Shown: piece after piece, positions 8,370-17,736 of the stretch
Numbering within the stretch: position 1 is the first letter of the stretch
How the letters are laid out: every line of letters starts with the position of its first letter
From: Pseudomonas sp. B21-048
GTDB lineage: Bacteria > Pseudomonadota > Gammaproteobacteria > Pseudomonadales > Pseudomonadaceae
DNA length: 64,000 bases
Assembly: GCF_024748615.1 (NCBI RefSeq)
Contig: NZ_CP087168.1
Coordinates: 2,108,001 to 2,172,000, forward strand
Direction of reading: 5' to 3'
Notes under the pieces: generated by a model
The model's input: only the letters and a program-made list of their open reading frames with translations
Told to the model about the DNA's origin: nothing
Database searches by the model: none
Program-made: the position numbers and the translations under genes

Positions 8370-9017
8370 GTGAACACCACTATCGATCACCTTGTTATCG
8401 TGGCGCCGAACCTCGATACCGGCAGCGCGTTCGTCACTGACTTGCTAGGTGTCGACCTTCAACCGGGCGGTGCCCATCCACGCATGGGCACCCATAACAG
8501 GCTGCTTCGCCTTGGCCCCCAGCTCTACCTGGAAGTGATTGCCGTGGACCCATCAGCCAAACGCCCGGGCCGACCTCGCTGGTTTGGCCTTGATCAACTT
8601 GCTCTCCACTCGCCGACGCGCTTGGCGACATGGGTTGCACGGACCGATGATATCTACACTATCAGTGATTCCTGCCACGATATCGTCGGTGATGTCGAAT
8701 CTATGACCCGAGGAATATTGTCCTGGCAAATGACGATACCTACGGACGGAAGACTTCCCTTGGCAGGATCAGCCCCCACCATAATTCAATGGGGACAAGC
8801 ACCTCATCCCGCGAGTGCACTCCAAGACAAAGGCTGTCATCTGTTGGCATTGGACGTCTTCCATAAGGATCCAGAAAGAATCAAAGCGATTCTGACGGCC
8901 ATAAACTTTTCTGGTCCGGTTTATCTTCATCCGCTCGAAGATGCTTCAACACCCTATCTGCTTGCGCATATTCAAACGCCAAATGGCTTGAAAACACTGC
9001 CGTTTTCGAGAACGTGA
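8370..9017 (+). CDS. VOC/glyoxalase-like domain protein
   Basis: 215 residues from a GTG with AGGAG ten bases upstream. It starts with IDHLVIVAPNLDTG and has MGTHNRLLRLG followed by YLEVIAVDP, the pattern of the glyoxalase-like (PF13468 type) proteins. The first metal histidine and the glutamate of LEV are kept. The family contains metal-dependent lyases and dioxygenases; the substrate is unknown. It is 58 bp after lysA and may be co-transcribed with it. Confidence 0.82.
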   Translation: MNTTIDHLVIVAPNLDTGSAFVTDLLGVDLQPGGAHPRMGTHNRLLRLGPQLYLEVIAVDPSAKRPGRPRWFGLDQLALHSPTRLATWVARTDDIYTISDSCHDIVGDVESMTRGILSWQMTIPTDGRLPLAGSAPTIIQWGQAPHPASALQDKGCHLLALDVFHKDPERIKAILTAINFSGPVYLHPLEDASTPYLLAHIQTPNGLKTLPFSRT

Positions 9018-9097
9018 GTCGCACTCAAGTTCATAGACCACCATTCGATTTAAGGGGAGAGGCATTACGCACGCCCCCCTGGTTGCCAAGGCAATAT

Positions 9098-10363
9098 TCA
9101 GCTTTGCGCCGCGCTAACCGCACCGGTTACCGTGGATTTATTCTGAACGGTCCTATACAGCAAACTGGACACCATGAATCCAAGAATGGCCAACAGGCTC
9201 ATCAAACTGAAGACATAGTTGTAGCCTTGCTGACCCGGGAAATGGTCGAGGATTGCGCCGTAGATGACGTAAGCGAACATGCCCGGCGCGTAGCCGATCA
9301 GGCAGCCGATACCGAAGGCTGAACCGGTGATGTGTTGAGGGATGCCGACTTCACCCATGGGCGCCCAGAACACGCCGCGCATGGAAAACACAATCAGCGC
9401 GAAGGACAATGTGGCTGCCATGCCCGCATAGATAAAACTTGGGCTTTTCGGGATTAGCAGGATGACGCCCATCAGCGGTAGCAAGGCCAGGAATGCCCAC
9501 TTCAGGTAGCGGCTGGTGCTCTTGAATTGCTTGTCGGCAATGAAACCACCGGCGGGGCCGCCGAGGATCTTGAGGAAGTACTGATTAATGATGCCGTAGG
9601 CGCCCACCAGTGCCACGGGCAGCCCGTACATTTCCTTGAGGTAGGGAATGAAATAGGTCAGGCCACAGTAGACGATGTAGACCATGAACACGTTGAGGCT
9701 GACCAGCCAGATACCCGGCACCTTGATGGCTTCGAACAGATTCGCCAATCCGTTCTTCGGCTTGTCGGTCGACTGCGCGCTGCCGCCCTTGAGCAGGAAC
9801 CAGGTCAGGGTTCCGGCAAGAATGTCGATGACCGAGTAGAAGAGGATTGCCGATTTCAGCCCGGTTTCACCGGAGCCCATGGCGACGAATACGCCCAGCG
9901 CCGAAAAAGCCACAAGCGTGTCAATGACGCCACGCCCACCTTCCAACAGTCCAAACAACCGACCCTGTTCCTGGTCGTCGCCCAGGTTGCGGATGGCCTT
10001 GAGCAGCGATGGCCAGAAGAAGCAGTCGGCACAGACGGCCAACAGGCTGAACACGATCAGCAGATTGCTGAAAGGCGGAAAGGTCGCCAGATACAGCCCC
10101 AGGCCACCGGTACCAATCAGACCGATGGGGATCAGTTTGCGTGTGTCGTAGCGGTCCGCCAGAAGACCACCGACGACAAACAGCGCGGTGGCGACAATGG
10201 CGTTGGCGCTCAACAGCAAGCCGATTTCGGTATGGGTTAATCCCATGAACTCTTGCATGGGCACATAGAAGGCGTCCTTGAGGCTCGACAGCTTGTAGAT
10301 GGTGCCACCACCGAGGATGAGAATCAGGAATCTGAGCCATTTGGCCTTGTCACGAGTTGTCAT
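9098..10363 (-). CDS. MFS transporter (sugar/organophosphate-type)
   Basis: 421 residues with about twelve hydrophobic segments. The loop 2-3 signature GGLLADRYDTRKLI is the MFS motif, and GGPAGGFIADKQFKS is its repeat in the second half. The closest pattern is the family around organophosphate:antiporter carriers. It is the last gene of a minus-strand group with a sugar-phosphate isomerase-like gene (51-bp gap), so a carbohydrate or polyol substrate is inferred. Confidence 0.88.
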   Translation of the reverse strand: MTTRDKAKWLRFLILILGGGTIYKLSSLKDAFYVPMQEFMGLTHTEIGLLLSANAIVATALFVVGGLLADRYDTRKLIPIGLIGTGGLGLYLATFPPFSNLLIVFSLLAVCADCFFWPSLLKAIRNLGDDQEQGRLFGLLEGGRGVIDTLVAFSALGVFVAMGSGETGLKSAILFYSVIDILAGTLTWFLLKGGSAQSTDKPKNGLANLFEAIKVPGIWLVSLNVFMVYIVYCGLTYFIPYLKEMYGLPVALVGAYGIINQYFLKILGGPAGGFIADKQFKSTSRYLKWAFLALLPLMGVILLIPKSPSFIYAGMAATLSFALIVFSMRGVFWAPMGEVGIPQHITGSAFGIGCLIGYAPGMFAYVIYGAILDHFPGQQGYNYVFSLMSLLAILGFMVSSLLYRTVQNKSTVTGAVSAAQS

Positions 10364-10414
10364 TATTGTTCTCCAGGCGTGTTCGGGTAAGCAGTGTTGG
10401 TTGTCGCGTCAGGT

Positions 10415-11485
10415 TCAGGCGTTTTCGCGGTTGTTCAGGGTCAACTCGGCCAGGGTTCGGAACTCGGCCAGCAGGCCTCGCACATAGGCGACCTGGTTGT
10501 TCGCCCAGCGGTGTTCGTCGGCGAGCATGCGTTCGAGCGAGTAGCCGTCCGGGAGTGGTGTGTCACTCATTTCCCGGTACGCAATGAATGGATCGGCAGC
10601 CTCAGAGGTCTGGCGGAACGCCGGGGCGATGTAGTGATTTTCCTGCTCAAGAATGAAGGCGATCACTTGCGGGGTTGAGTCGCCGAGCATCAACAGTTCG
10701 AACAGCATGCGGGCGCTTGGCAGATCGTCTTCGTCGCTGCCCTGCAGCACGCCGTAATGACCGAAGCCGTTTTGCTCGGGGACGATGCGCACACCCTTGA
10801 GGTGGGTCTGGCGTATGTGCGGCGCCAGGGTCCGCAGCGCCGGTAGTGGCTGTTCGCAGGCGTTGATCATGTTGCCGAAGTCGAACAAGGCATGCAGCCG
10901 TGGGTGGTTTAGCCGGTTCAGCAGTTGCGCGATCTCGCCGCTCTTGAGTTCTTCATGCTGCTCGAAGTCGAAGTACAGATCGTGCTTGTCGGCCTGCTGC
11001 GCAAGGTAATGCAGATCGGATTCGATGACGTCCATGACCCGCGACAACGCGCCCTCGTAGCGTGAGTAAACGCGGATGTTGCGCACACCCAGCGCCTTGG
11101 CAATGGCGATCACTTGATCGACATCTTTTTTCAGCGTGCTGCTGATTTCCAGATGCACATCCAGTGCGAGCGTATTGGCCTTATCGGCAAACGCTTGCAA
11201 CTGCGCGGGTGTCATTTGACTCAGGCTGTTTTCCTCGCCGTCCAGCAAGTGCAGGCTCAGACCTTGCAACTCGTGGCGATAGGCGAAATCCAGCAGATCG
11301 GCCGGCGTGACACGGCCATGGGTGAGGTTGGTCAGCAAGGGATAGGCATGAGCAAACAAGCGCATCTGCCCAAGGCGGTCGAGCAGTTGACGGGCCAGTG
11401 CTTCAGTCAGTAGGGGAGGCGTTCCTGCCTCGGCAGCCTTGTGGCTGAGCAAGGTATTGAATCTCTCTTGGATCTTATTGTTCAT
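10415..11485 (-). CDS. Sugar phosphate isomerase/epimerase-like TIM barrel protein
   Basis: 356 residues of the xylose isomerase-like (AP endonuclease 2) barrel. Segments typical of the fold are GLSLHLLDGEENS, YFDFEQHEELKSGE (metal glutamate), HALFDFGNMINA (metal aspartate) and IRQTHLKGVR (metal histidine). It should isomerise or epimerise a sugar or a related hydroxy acid. It lies upstream of the MFS gene in one transcript and downstream of a MocR-type regulator, which suggests a small inducible catabolic operon. Confidence 0.85.
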   Translation of the reverse strand: MNNKIQERFNTLLSHKAAEAGTPPLLTEALARQLLDRLGQMRLFAHAYPLLTNLTHGRVTPADLLDFAYRHELQGLSLHLLDGEENSLSQMTPAQLQAFADKANTLALDVHLEISSTLKKDVDQVIAIAKALGVRNIRVYSRYEGALSRVMDVIESDLHYLAQQADKHDLYFDFEQHEELKSGEIAQLLNRLNHPRLHALFDFGNMINACEQPLPALRTLAPHIRQTHLKGVRIVPEQNGFGHYGVLQGSDEDDLPSARMLFELLMLGDSTPQVIAFILEQENHYIAPAFRQTSEAADPFIAYREMSDTPLPDGYSLERMLADEHRWANNQVAYVRGLLAEFRTLAELTLNNRENA

Positions 11486-11597
11486 TCGAGTCGTTCCTGG
11501 TTCAGACGCCGGGTCTACCGGCGCAGCCTTTATCGCGCCAGTCAGGAACTCTCGATAGATCCATTATCAGTTAAATCATAAGACCACTTCCCTTGCT

Positions 11598-13205
11598 TCA
11601 AGTGGCCTGCAGGTACCCCATTTTGCTCAAGGCCCGGGCCAGCGCTTCGACACGCTCCTTGGCCTGGTCCTCAGGTGTGCCGGCAAATCCGATGAGCAGG
11701 GCTGGTGGCAGGACATGCTCAAGGCAGTAATCGCTCAAGGCATAAGTGTGGATGTTGTGCCGGGCCAGTTCCCTGGCGATGGCGTCGTCATCAAGCGTGG
11801 GTGGCAGCCAGGCGATCAGGTGCATGCCGGCTTCCACCGGGGTGATGTTGAAGAAGCCGCCCAGCTGTTGCTGAAGTTGCTCGACCAATGCTTGCTGGCG
11901 AGCCTGGTACAGCGCACGCATGCGGCGGATGTGCCCGAGGAAGTGGCCTTCGCGCATGAAGTCCGCCGTCGTCGCCTGGAGAAGCGTGGGCGGGCTGCGA
12001 TCCATCACCGCGCGCAAGGTGCAGAAGGGTTCGATCAGGGCTTGCGGCAATATCACATAGCCCAGTCTTAGTGAGGGAAAGAGCACTTTGCTGAAGGTGC
12101 CGACGTAGATCACTCGAGCCATCCGGTCCATGGCGTAGAGCGCGGGGAGGAGGCGGCCGCTGTAGCGAAATTCACTGTCGCAATCGTCTTCGATGATCCA
12201 GCTCTGATACTGCGCAGCCCAGTCGATGAGTGCCTGGCGCCGCGCATAACTCATGGTCACGCCCAAGGGATGCTGGCGAGATGGCGTAGTGAATACCAGG
12301 CGGGCGTCGGGGCACTCGGCCAGGCCTTGCTGAATATCGATCCCTTGTTCATCAATGCGTAACGGCACCACTTGGGCGCCTTGGGCTTGCAAGGCAATTC
12401 TTGCCGCGATATGCCCTGGATCCTCCATCCACACGCTGTCCTGCGGATTAAGCAGCAACATGCCCAGCAGGTTGAAGGCTTGCTGTGCGCCGGACACGAT
12501 CACCACCTGCTCGGCAGTGCAGTCGATGCCACGGGCATCAAAAACGTATTCGGCAATCGCCTTGCGCAGGACCAGCAACCCTTGCAATTCGCCGTAACCG
12601 AGCAAGGCCTTGGTCGGCTTGAGCAGATGGCGGTTCATCAAGCGCCGCCACACCGCGAGCGGGAACGTGTCGTAGGTGCTGTGGCTGGGCAGGAATGAGG
12701 TGGGGGTCGCGGGGTCCCAATCGGTATAGGAAACCCCGCGAAAATGACTACTGCGCAGCGACAGCATGGACTGGCTCAGGTCGGACAGGCGCGGTGGCTG
12801 GCGCTGCTCTTCGTCGGCAATCCCGCGACGCTCCCACTCATTGCCGACATAGGTGCCCGCCCCGGTGCGCGAGGCCAGGAAGCCTTCAGCAATCAGCTGA
12901 TCGAATGCATTGAGAATGGTGATCCGCGACAGCGCCAATTCTTTGCTCAGGGTCCGTGTCGACGGCAGGCGCACGCCCCCTTGCATTTTTCCGCTGAGAA
13001 TCTGTTTGCGAATCTGCAAATAGAGTTGGCGGTACAGGGGGATGGAACTGGCACGGTCCAGCTCGATAGCCGACAGCAGCAAACCTGCAGGGGATTTCAT
13101 CAGATGCTCGTCTGGAGAGAAGGTGGTTTGACCTGGAACACCATCAGGTACCGAGATGCGTAGGGTATCGAGAGGCACTGGATAAGTCATCTGTGCCAAC
13201 GCCAT
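11598..13205 (-). CDS. MocR/GabR-type PLP-dependent regulator
   Basis: 535 residues. A GntR winged helix (SSIPLYRQLYLQIRKQIL...LPSTRTLSKELALSRITI) is fused to an aminotransferase class I fold with the PLP-lysine motif YVGTFSKVLFPSLRLGYV. The family uses PLP and an amino compound as effector. The N-terminal ~35 residues before MKSPAGLLL are unusual, and no clear ribosome site supports either start; the true start may be at 13100. It precedes the isomerase and MFS genes on the same strand and is their probable regulator. Confidence 0.88.
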   Translation of the reverse strand: MALAQMTYPVPLDTLRISVPDGVPGQTTFSPDEHLMKSPAGLLLSAIELDRASSIPLYRQLYLQIRKQILSGKMQGGVRLPSTRTLSKELALSRITILNAFDQLIAEGFLASRTGAGTYVGNEWERRGIADEEQRQPPRLSDLSQSMLSLRSSHFRGVSYTDWDPATPTSFLPSHSTYDTFPLAVWRRLMNRHLLKPTKALLGYGELQGLLVLRKAIAEYVFDARGIDCTAEQVVIVSGAQQAFNLLGMLLLNPQDSVWMEDPGHIAARIALQAQGAQVVPLRIDEQGIDIQQGLAECPDARLVFTTPSRQHPLGVTMSYARRQALIDWAAQYQSWIIEDDCDSEFRYSGRLLPALYAMDRMARVIYVGTFSKVLFPSLRLGYVILPQALIEPFCTLRAVMDRSPPTLLQATTADFMREGHFLGHIRRMRALYQARQQALVEQLQQQLGGFFNITPVEAGMHLIAWLPPTLDDDAIARELARHNIHTYALSDYCLEHVLPPALLIGFAGTPEDQAKERVEALARALSKMGYLQAT

Positions 13206-13464
13206 CCAGACGTGTCGCGTGAGATCTCGGATGCCTGAATAGAGATTCGACAGCGCATCGGCCCGGGATTGAGCGGGGTGGCCGAGTGGATATCTGCACG
13301 AAGCCGATTATGCTTCAAGAAATCCTTGCAGCGATGCGAGGCCGTCAGCTTGTTTCCATGTCTGGCGCAATCCGTAATCCGATGACATCAGCCCTAGGGC
13401 CTGGGTGCGGTAAAAAGGTAGCGAGGTACTCCGGCCTATAACAAGAGCAAGACGGAGAAGACTC

Positions 13465-15142
13465 ATGGCCGCAATCGACAATACATCCGCGGGCAGTGCA
13501 CCCAATCGCGGGATCACCAGGGAGGAGCGCAAGGTTATTTTCGCCTCGTCCCTGGGCACCGTGTTCGAATGGTACGACTTCTATCTTTACGGCTCTCTCG
13601 CCGCGATCATCGCCAAGCACTTCTTCGCCGGCGTCAATGAGACAACGTCCTTCATCTTCGCGCTGCTGGCATTCGCCGCGGGCTTCGCCGTGCGCCCCCT
13701 TCGGTGCCATTGTGTTCGGCCGACTGGGCAACATGATCGGGCGCAAGCACACGTTCCTCATCACCATTGTCATCATGGGTATCTCCACGGCCGTGGTGGG
13801 TTTTTTGCCCGGTTATGCGAGCATCGGCGTGGCGGCGCCGATCATTCTGATCAGCCTGCGCCTGCTGCAAGGCCTGGCCCTGGGCGGTGAGTATGGCGGC
13901 GCGGCGACCTACGTGGCCGAACATGCGCCGAACGGCAAGCGCGGCTATTTCACCTCGTGGATCCAGACCACCGCGACCCTCGGCCTGTTCCTTTCGTTGC
14001 TGGTGATCCTCGCTTGCCGAACCATTCTCGGCACCGAAGCGTTCGAGGCCTGGGGCTGGCGGATTCCCTTTCTGCTGTCGATCCTGTTGCTGATCGTGTC
14101 GGTCTACATCCGCTTGCAGCTCAGCGAATCGCCGGTGTTCAAAAAAATGAAGGAAGAAGGCAAATCCTCCAAGGCGCCGTTGACCGAATCCTTCGCCCGC
14201 TGGGACAACCTCAAGATCGTGATCATGGCACTGCTCGGCGGTACCGCTGGCCAGGCGGTGGTCTGGTACACCGGGCAGTTCTATGCGCTGTTTTTCCTAC
14301 TGCAGACACTCAAGATCGACCCACAGACCGCCAACCTGTTGATTGCCGGCTCACTGCTGATCGGCACGCCGTTCTTCGTGGTGTTTGGCAGTCTGTCCGA
14401 CCGCATCGGCCGCAAGGGCATCATTATGGCGGGCTGCATCCTCGCGGCGCTGACCTATTTTCCAATCTTCCATGCGTTGACCCAATACGGTAACCCCGAC
14501 GTGTTCATCGCGCAGGCGAAGAACCCGGTCACGGTGATCGCCGATCAGAGTAAGTGCTCGTTCCAGTTCGACCCGGTGGGCAAGGCCAAATTCACCAGTT
14601 CCTGCGACCTCGCCAAGAGCCTGCTGGCGAAAAAGGCTATCCCCTACAAAAACGAAAAAGCCGAACCTGGCGCCATCGCGCAGGTTCGCGTCGGCGACAA
14701 GGTGATCTCGAGCTTCGAGGGCACCGGCATGCCGGCTGCCGACTTCAAGGCCCGCAACGATGCCTTCGTTGCTACCCTCGGCACCACCCTCAAGGAGGCC
14801 GGCTACCCCGAGAAAGCCGACCCGGCGAAAACCAACTATCCAATGGTGCTGCTGCTCCTGACCATTCTGGTGATCTACGTCACCATGGTCTACGGCCCGA
14901 TCGCCGCCTGGCTGGTTGAACTCTTCCCGGCGCGCATTCGCTACATCTCGATGTCGCTGCCGTACCACATCGGCAATGGCTGGTTCGGCGGCTTTCTGCC
15001 CACGGTGGCGTTCGCGATGGTCGCGGCCACGGGGGATATCTACTACGGGCTGTGGTACCCCATCGTCATCGCCGTGATGACGGCCATTCTCGGCACGTTC
15101 TTCCTGCCGGAAACCAAGGATCGGGAAATTCATCACACATAG
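13465..15142 (+). pseudogene. MHS-family MFS transporter broken by a +1 frameshift
   Basis: The first 77 codons from the ATG at 13465 (GTVFEWYDFYLYGSLAAII) and a second frame to 15142 (FGRLGNMIGRKHTF, LLQGLALGGEYGGA, LPETKDREIH) together make one metabolite:H+ symporter of about 558 residues. The frames meet at a run of five C at 13695-13699; four C would restore VRPFGAIVFG. A polar insert of roughly 115 residues with two cysteines lies in the second half and is probably a periplasmic loop. A sequencing error in the C run is possible; otherwise the gene is inactive. The substrate is unknown. Confidence 0.85.
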
Positions 15143-15152
15143 GGTTGGCACA

Positions 15153-15178
15153 TGCCCTTTCCCGTGGGGGAGAGGGCA
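15153..15178. repeat. Inverted repeat after the transporter
   Basis: TGCCCTTTCCC and GGGGAGAGGGCA pair with one mismatch across a short loop between two convergent genes. It resembles the REP-type hairpins common in Pseudomonas and could stop both transcripts. Confidence 0.5.
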
Positions 15179-15212
15179 AGCACCTTTGCGGGCGCAGAAG
15201 AGTACTTGAGAG

Positions 15213-15740
15213 TTAGCGCTTGCGACGATGGCCCGTGATCATCGACAGAGGCAGGTTTTCACGCAAGCGCAGGCTTTCCACCAGCGCCGCGACGATATGC
15301 ACGCAAACTAGCGCGAGCAGCACGTTGGCCATAACCTCATGCACATCACGTAGCCAGTCCTCGCCCCAGAAATAGTCCACTTCTTCCATCAAAAAACCGC
15401 TGATACCGAGGCCGGTCATCAACAGCAGCATGAGCACCATCACCAGTGCTCCGATGGGCGAGTGCCCCATGCGGTGATAGCCCTTGCCGGAAAACAGCGC
15501 CCGGCCATGATGAGCGACGCGGGTCGGGGTCGGCCAGAAGTCTGCCCAACGTGCCGATGGTGGGCCGATGAACCCCCACACTACGCGCACCAGCACGACC
15601 GCCACGGCGTAATAGCCGAGCCAGCGATGCCAGCCGTCTCCTTCCTCGTTGAGGAAGTAGTCGCTGATGAAGACAACCGCCAGGGACCAATGACAAACGC
15701 GTACGAGAGGGTCCCAGAGGCGTAGGGTTTCAGCTTTCAC
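15213..15740 (-). CDS. Cytochrome b561-type membrane protein
   Basis: 175 residues from a GTG nine bases after the PepSY gene. Four membrane helices carry the haem histidines of the family: RVCHWSLAV, GWHRWLGYY, and DVHEVMANVLLALVCVHIV. It is a di-haem b-type cytochrome that passes electrons across the inner membrane. The partner PepSY protein upstream makes a small periplasmic electron-transfer or metal-reduction pair plausible. No strong ribosome site precedes the GTG; translational coupling is likely. Confidence 0.85.
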   Translation of the reverse strand: MKAETLRLWDPLVRVCHWSLAVVFISDYFLNEEGDGWHRWLGYYAVAVVLVRVVWGFIGPPSARWADFWPTPTRVAHHGRALFSGKGYHRMGHSPIGALVMVLMLLLMTGLGISGFLMEEVDYFWGEDWLRDVHEVMANVLLALVCVHIVAALVESLRLRENLPLSMITGHRRKR

Positions 15741-15749
15741 AGGGGGGGC

Positions 15750-16013
15750 CTACTCGATCTCTTCTTTCACGACCTTGCCGGTGACCGGGTCAAAGTAGAT
15801 CTCGACTTTGCGCTTGTCTTTGTCCCAGCCGTAGATCTCGTAGCAATTGCCGCTCGTGACCTTGAACTTCTTGATGTTGTAGCCCTTGGCCTTCAGATCT
15901 TCCTGAAACTTGGCCTGATCCTGCCATTGGGCCTTGTCGGCTGTGGTGCATTGAGTCCCGGCGAAAGCCAAGGGGGAGGCGGCAAGAAGGGAGAGCAACA
16001 GAAGTTTACGCAT
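15750..16013 (-). CDS. Exported PepSY domain protein
   Basis: 87 residues from the ATG at 16013, chosen because GAGGAAAA sits just upstream. It has a signal peptide (MRKLLLLSLLAASPLAFAG) and then one PepSY domain (FQEDLKAKGYNIKKFKV...CYEIYGWDKDKRKVEIYFDPVTGKVV). It is periplasmic. Genes of this kind often precede a cytochrome b561, as here, and are frequently induced by metals or by two-component systems, but no control site is evident. Confidence 0.87.
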   Translation of the reverse strand: MRKLLLLSLLAASPLAFAGTQCTTADKAQWQDQAKFQEDLKAKGYNIKKFKVTSGNCYEIYGWDKDKRKVEIYFDPVTGKVVKEEIE

Positions 16014-16268
16014 GGGTTTTCCTCGAAATATTGTTGTTGTCCGACAACGCGAGAGATTCTCAATCAGTCTCGCGCGCTGAAGATTAGTTGAGCTTTTGAT
16101 CGTTGTCACGATGTTGCGGGCTGCGAACAAACGCCCTGGACTGTCGGGCGTTTGATGCCGATCTTGTAGGAGCCAGGCTTGCCAGTGCCGCCGTCAACGC
16201 CAGGCGATTGTCGAGCAAGTCCCACTTTCCGCAGGGTCGACACATTTGCCGTTGCCCGTACATGCGGG

Positions 16269-16299
16269 AAAACGTATATTCGGAAAAACGCATATATTC
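16269..16299 (+). promoter_or_regulatory. Candidate ArsR operator/promoter
   Basis: Two near-identical direct copies, AAAACGTATATTC (16269-16281) and AAAACGCATATATTC (16285-16299), lie 38 bp before arsR. AT-rich ATATTC blocks are typical of ArsR operators. The pair probably overlaps the ars promoter; exact -35/-10 hexamers are not clear. Confidence 0.5.
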
Positions 16300-16336
16300 A
16301 CCTTGGATGCGTGAACACCCAACGCAGAGAAAACCA

Positions 16337-16699
16337 ATGGCAGACCCTCTGACGCCGACCACTGTTTTCAAATGCCTGGCGGATGACAACCGGGTCCGCA
16401 TGATGCTGCTCATCGCCCGGGAGGGAGAGCTGTGCGTCTGCGAGCTGATCTGTGCGTTGAATCAGAGCCAGCCCAAAGTATCCAGGCACCTGGCGCAGTT
16501 GCGCACCGGCGGATTGCTCTCGGACCGTCGGCAGGGCCAATGGGTTTACTACCGACTTCACCCAAATCTTCCGGACTGGGTGCATCAGATGCTGACCGTG
16601 GTGCTCGAATCCAACGGGCACTGGTTGAGCCTGGATGCCAAGCGCCTTGAAGGCATGGGTGACCGTCCTGAACGGGTAGCTGCCTGCTGCCCGGTTTGA
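16337..16699 (+). CDS. arsR: ArsR-type arsenic-responsive repressor
   Basis: 120 residues from the ATG at 16337. The frame is open further upstream, but that would run through the operator. The winged helix contains the metalloid-binding motif ELCVCELI and the recognition helix QPKVSRHLAQLR. The C-terminus ends in a second cysteine pair (VAACCPV). The protein should leave its operator when it binds As(III). It heads the operon with the gapdh and arsJ genes, 26 bp upstream of gapdh. Confidence 0.92.
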   Translation: MADPLTPTTVFKCLADDNRVRMMLLIAREGELCVCELICALNQSQPKVSRHLAQLRTGGLLSDRRQGQWVYYRLHPNLPDWVHQMLTVVLESNGHWLSLDAKRLEGMGDRPERVAACCPV

Positions 16700-16725
16700 T
16701 GAACAACAAAGACAGAGCATAAAAA

Positions 16726-17730
16726 ATGACTATCAAAGTGGGCATCAATGGTTTTGGCCGCATCGGTCGCCTCGCGTTGCGCGCAGCCTGGAGCTGGCCA
16801 GAATTTGAATTCGTGCAAATCAACGATCCGGCAGGCGACGCGGCGACCCATGCGCATCTGCTGAACTTCGACTCGGTGCATGGCCGTTGGAGTTACCAGG
16901 CCGACTCCGAGGGCGACAGCATCGTCATCAACGGCAAACGAATCAAAGTCACCGCCAACACAGCAATTGCCGACACCGATTGGTCGGGTTGCGATCTGGT
17001 GATCGAAGCCAGCGGCAAGATGAAGACCGTTGCGGTATTACAGGCTTATCTCGATCAGGGCGTGAAGCGCGTAGTGGTCAGTGCGCCGGTGAAGGAACAG
17101 GGCGCGTTGAACATCGTCATGGGTGTCAATCATCAACTGTTCAACCCGGCGGAACATCGCATCGTCACCGCTGCGTCGTGCACCACCAATTGCCTCGCTC
17201 CAGTGGTCAAAGTGATTCATGAAAAGCTGGGCATTCGCCACGGCTCCATCACCACCATCCACGACCTGACCAACACTCAGAGCATCCTCGACCAACCCCA
17301 CAAGGATCTGCGCCGAGCGCGAGCTTCGGGCATGAGTTTGATCCCGACCAGCACCGGCTCAGCCACCGCCATTGCCGAAATCTTCCCGGAACTGCGCGGG
17401 CGTCTGAATGGCCACGCCGTGCGCGTACCGTTGGCCAACGCTTCGCTGACCGATTGTGTCTTTGAAGTCGAGCGCGTCACCACGGTCGAAGAAGTGAATC
17501 AGTTCCTCAAGGACGCGTCCGAGAACGAACTGAAAGACATCCTCGGTTTCGAGGAGCGTCCGCTGGTGTCCATCGACTACCGCACCGACCCGCGTTCATC
17601 GATCATCGATGCGCTGTCGACGATGGTCATCAACGGCACCCAGGTCAAACTCTATGCCTGGTACGACAATGAATGGGGCTACGCGAACCGCACCGTCGAA
17701 CTGGCCAGAATGGTCGGCCTGGCTGTTTAA
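16726..17730 (+). CDS. ars-operon glyceraldehyde-3-phosphate dehydrogenase
   Basis: 334 residues. The NAD-binding [15 protein letters not shown], the catalytic SCTTNCLAP and the late WYDNEWGYA are intact. In ars operons this enzyme uses arsenate in place of phosphate to make 1-arseno-3-phosphoglycerate, which ArsJ then exports; this is established for the gapdh-arsJ pair. The context (arsR before, arsJ six bases after) supports that role over central glycolysis. Confidence 0.93.
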   Translation: MTIKVGINGFGRIGRLALRAAWSWPEFEFVQINDPAGDAATHAHLLNFDSVHGRWSYQADSEGDSIVINGKRIKVTANTAIADTDWSGCDLVIEASGKMKTVAVLQAYLDQGVKRVVVSAPVKEQGALNIVMGVNHQLFNPAEHRIVTAASCTTNCLAPVVKVIHEKLGIRHGSITTIHDLTNTQSILDQPHKDLRRARASGMSLIPTSTGSATAIAEIFPELRGRLNGHAVRVPLANASLTDCVFEVERVTTVEEVNQFLKDASENELKDILGFEERPLVSIDYRTDPRSSIIDALSTMVINGTQVKLYAWYDNEWGYANRTVELARMVGLAV

Positions 17731-17736
17731 GGAACG

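Noticed and set aside
13496..13693. Separate start for the second half of the MHS transporter
   Set aside because: The upstream part in that frame is basic/serine-rich, while the other frame gives the conserved N-terminus; a frameshift explains both.
14351..15151. Minus-strand frame opposite the MHS transporter
   Set aside because: Composition is charged and repetitive as expected for the complement of a membrane protein gene.
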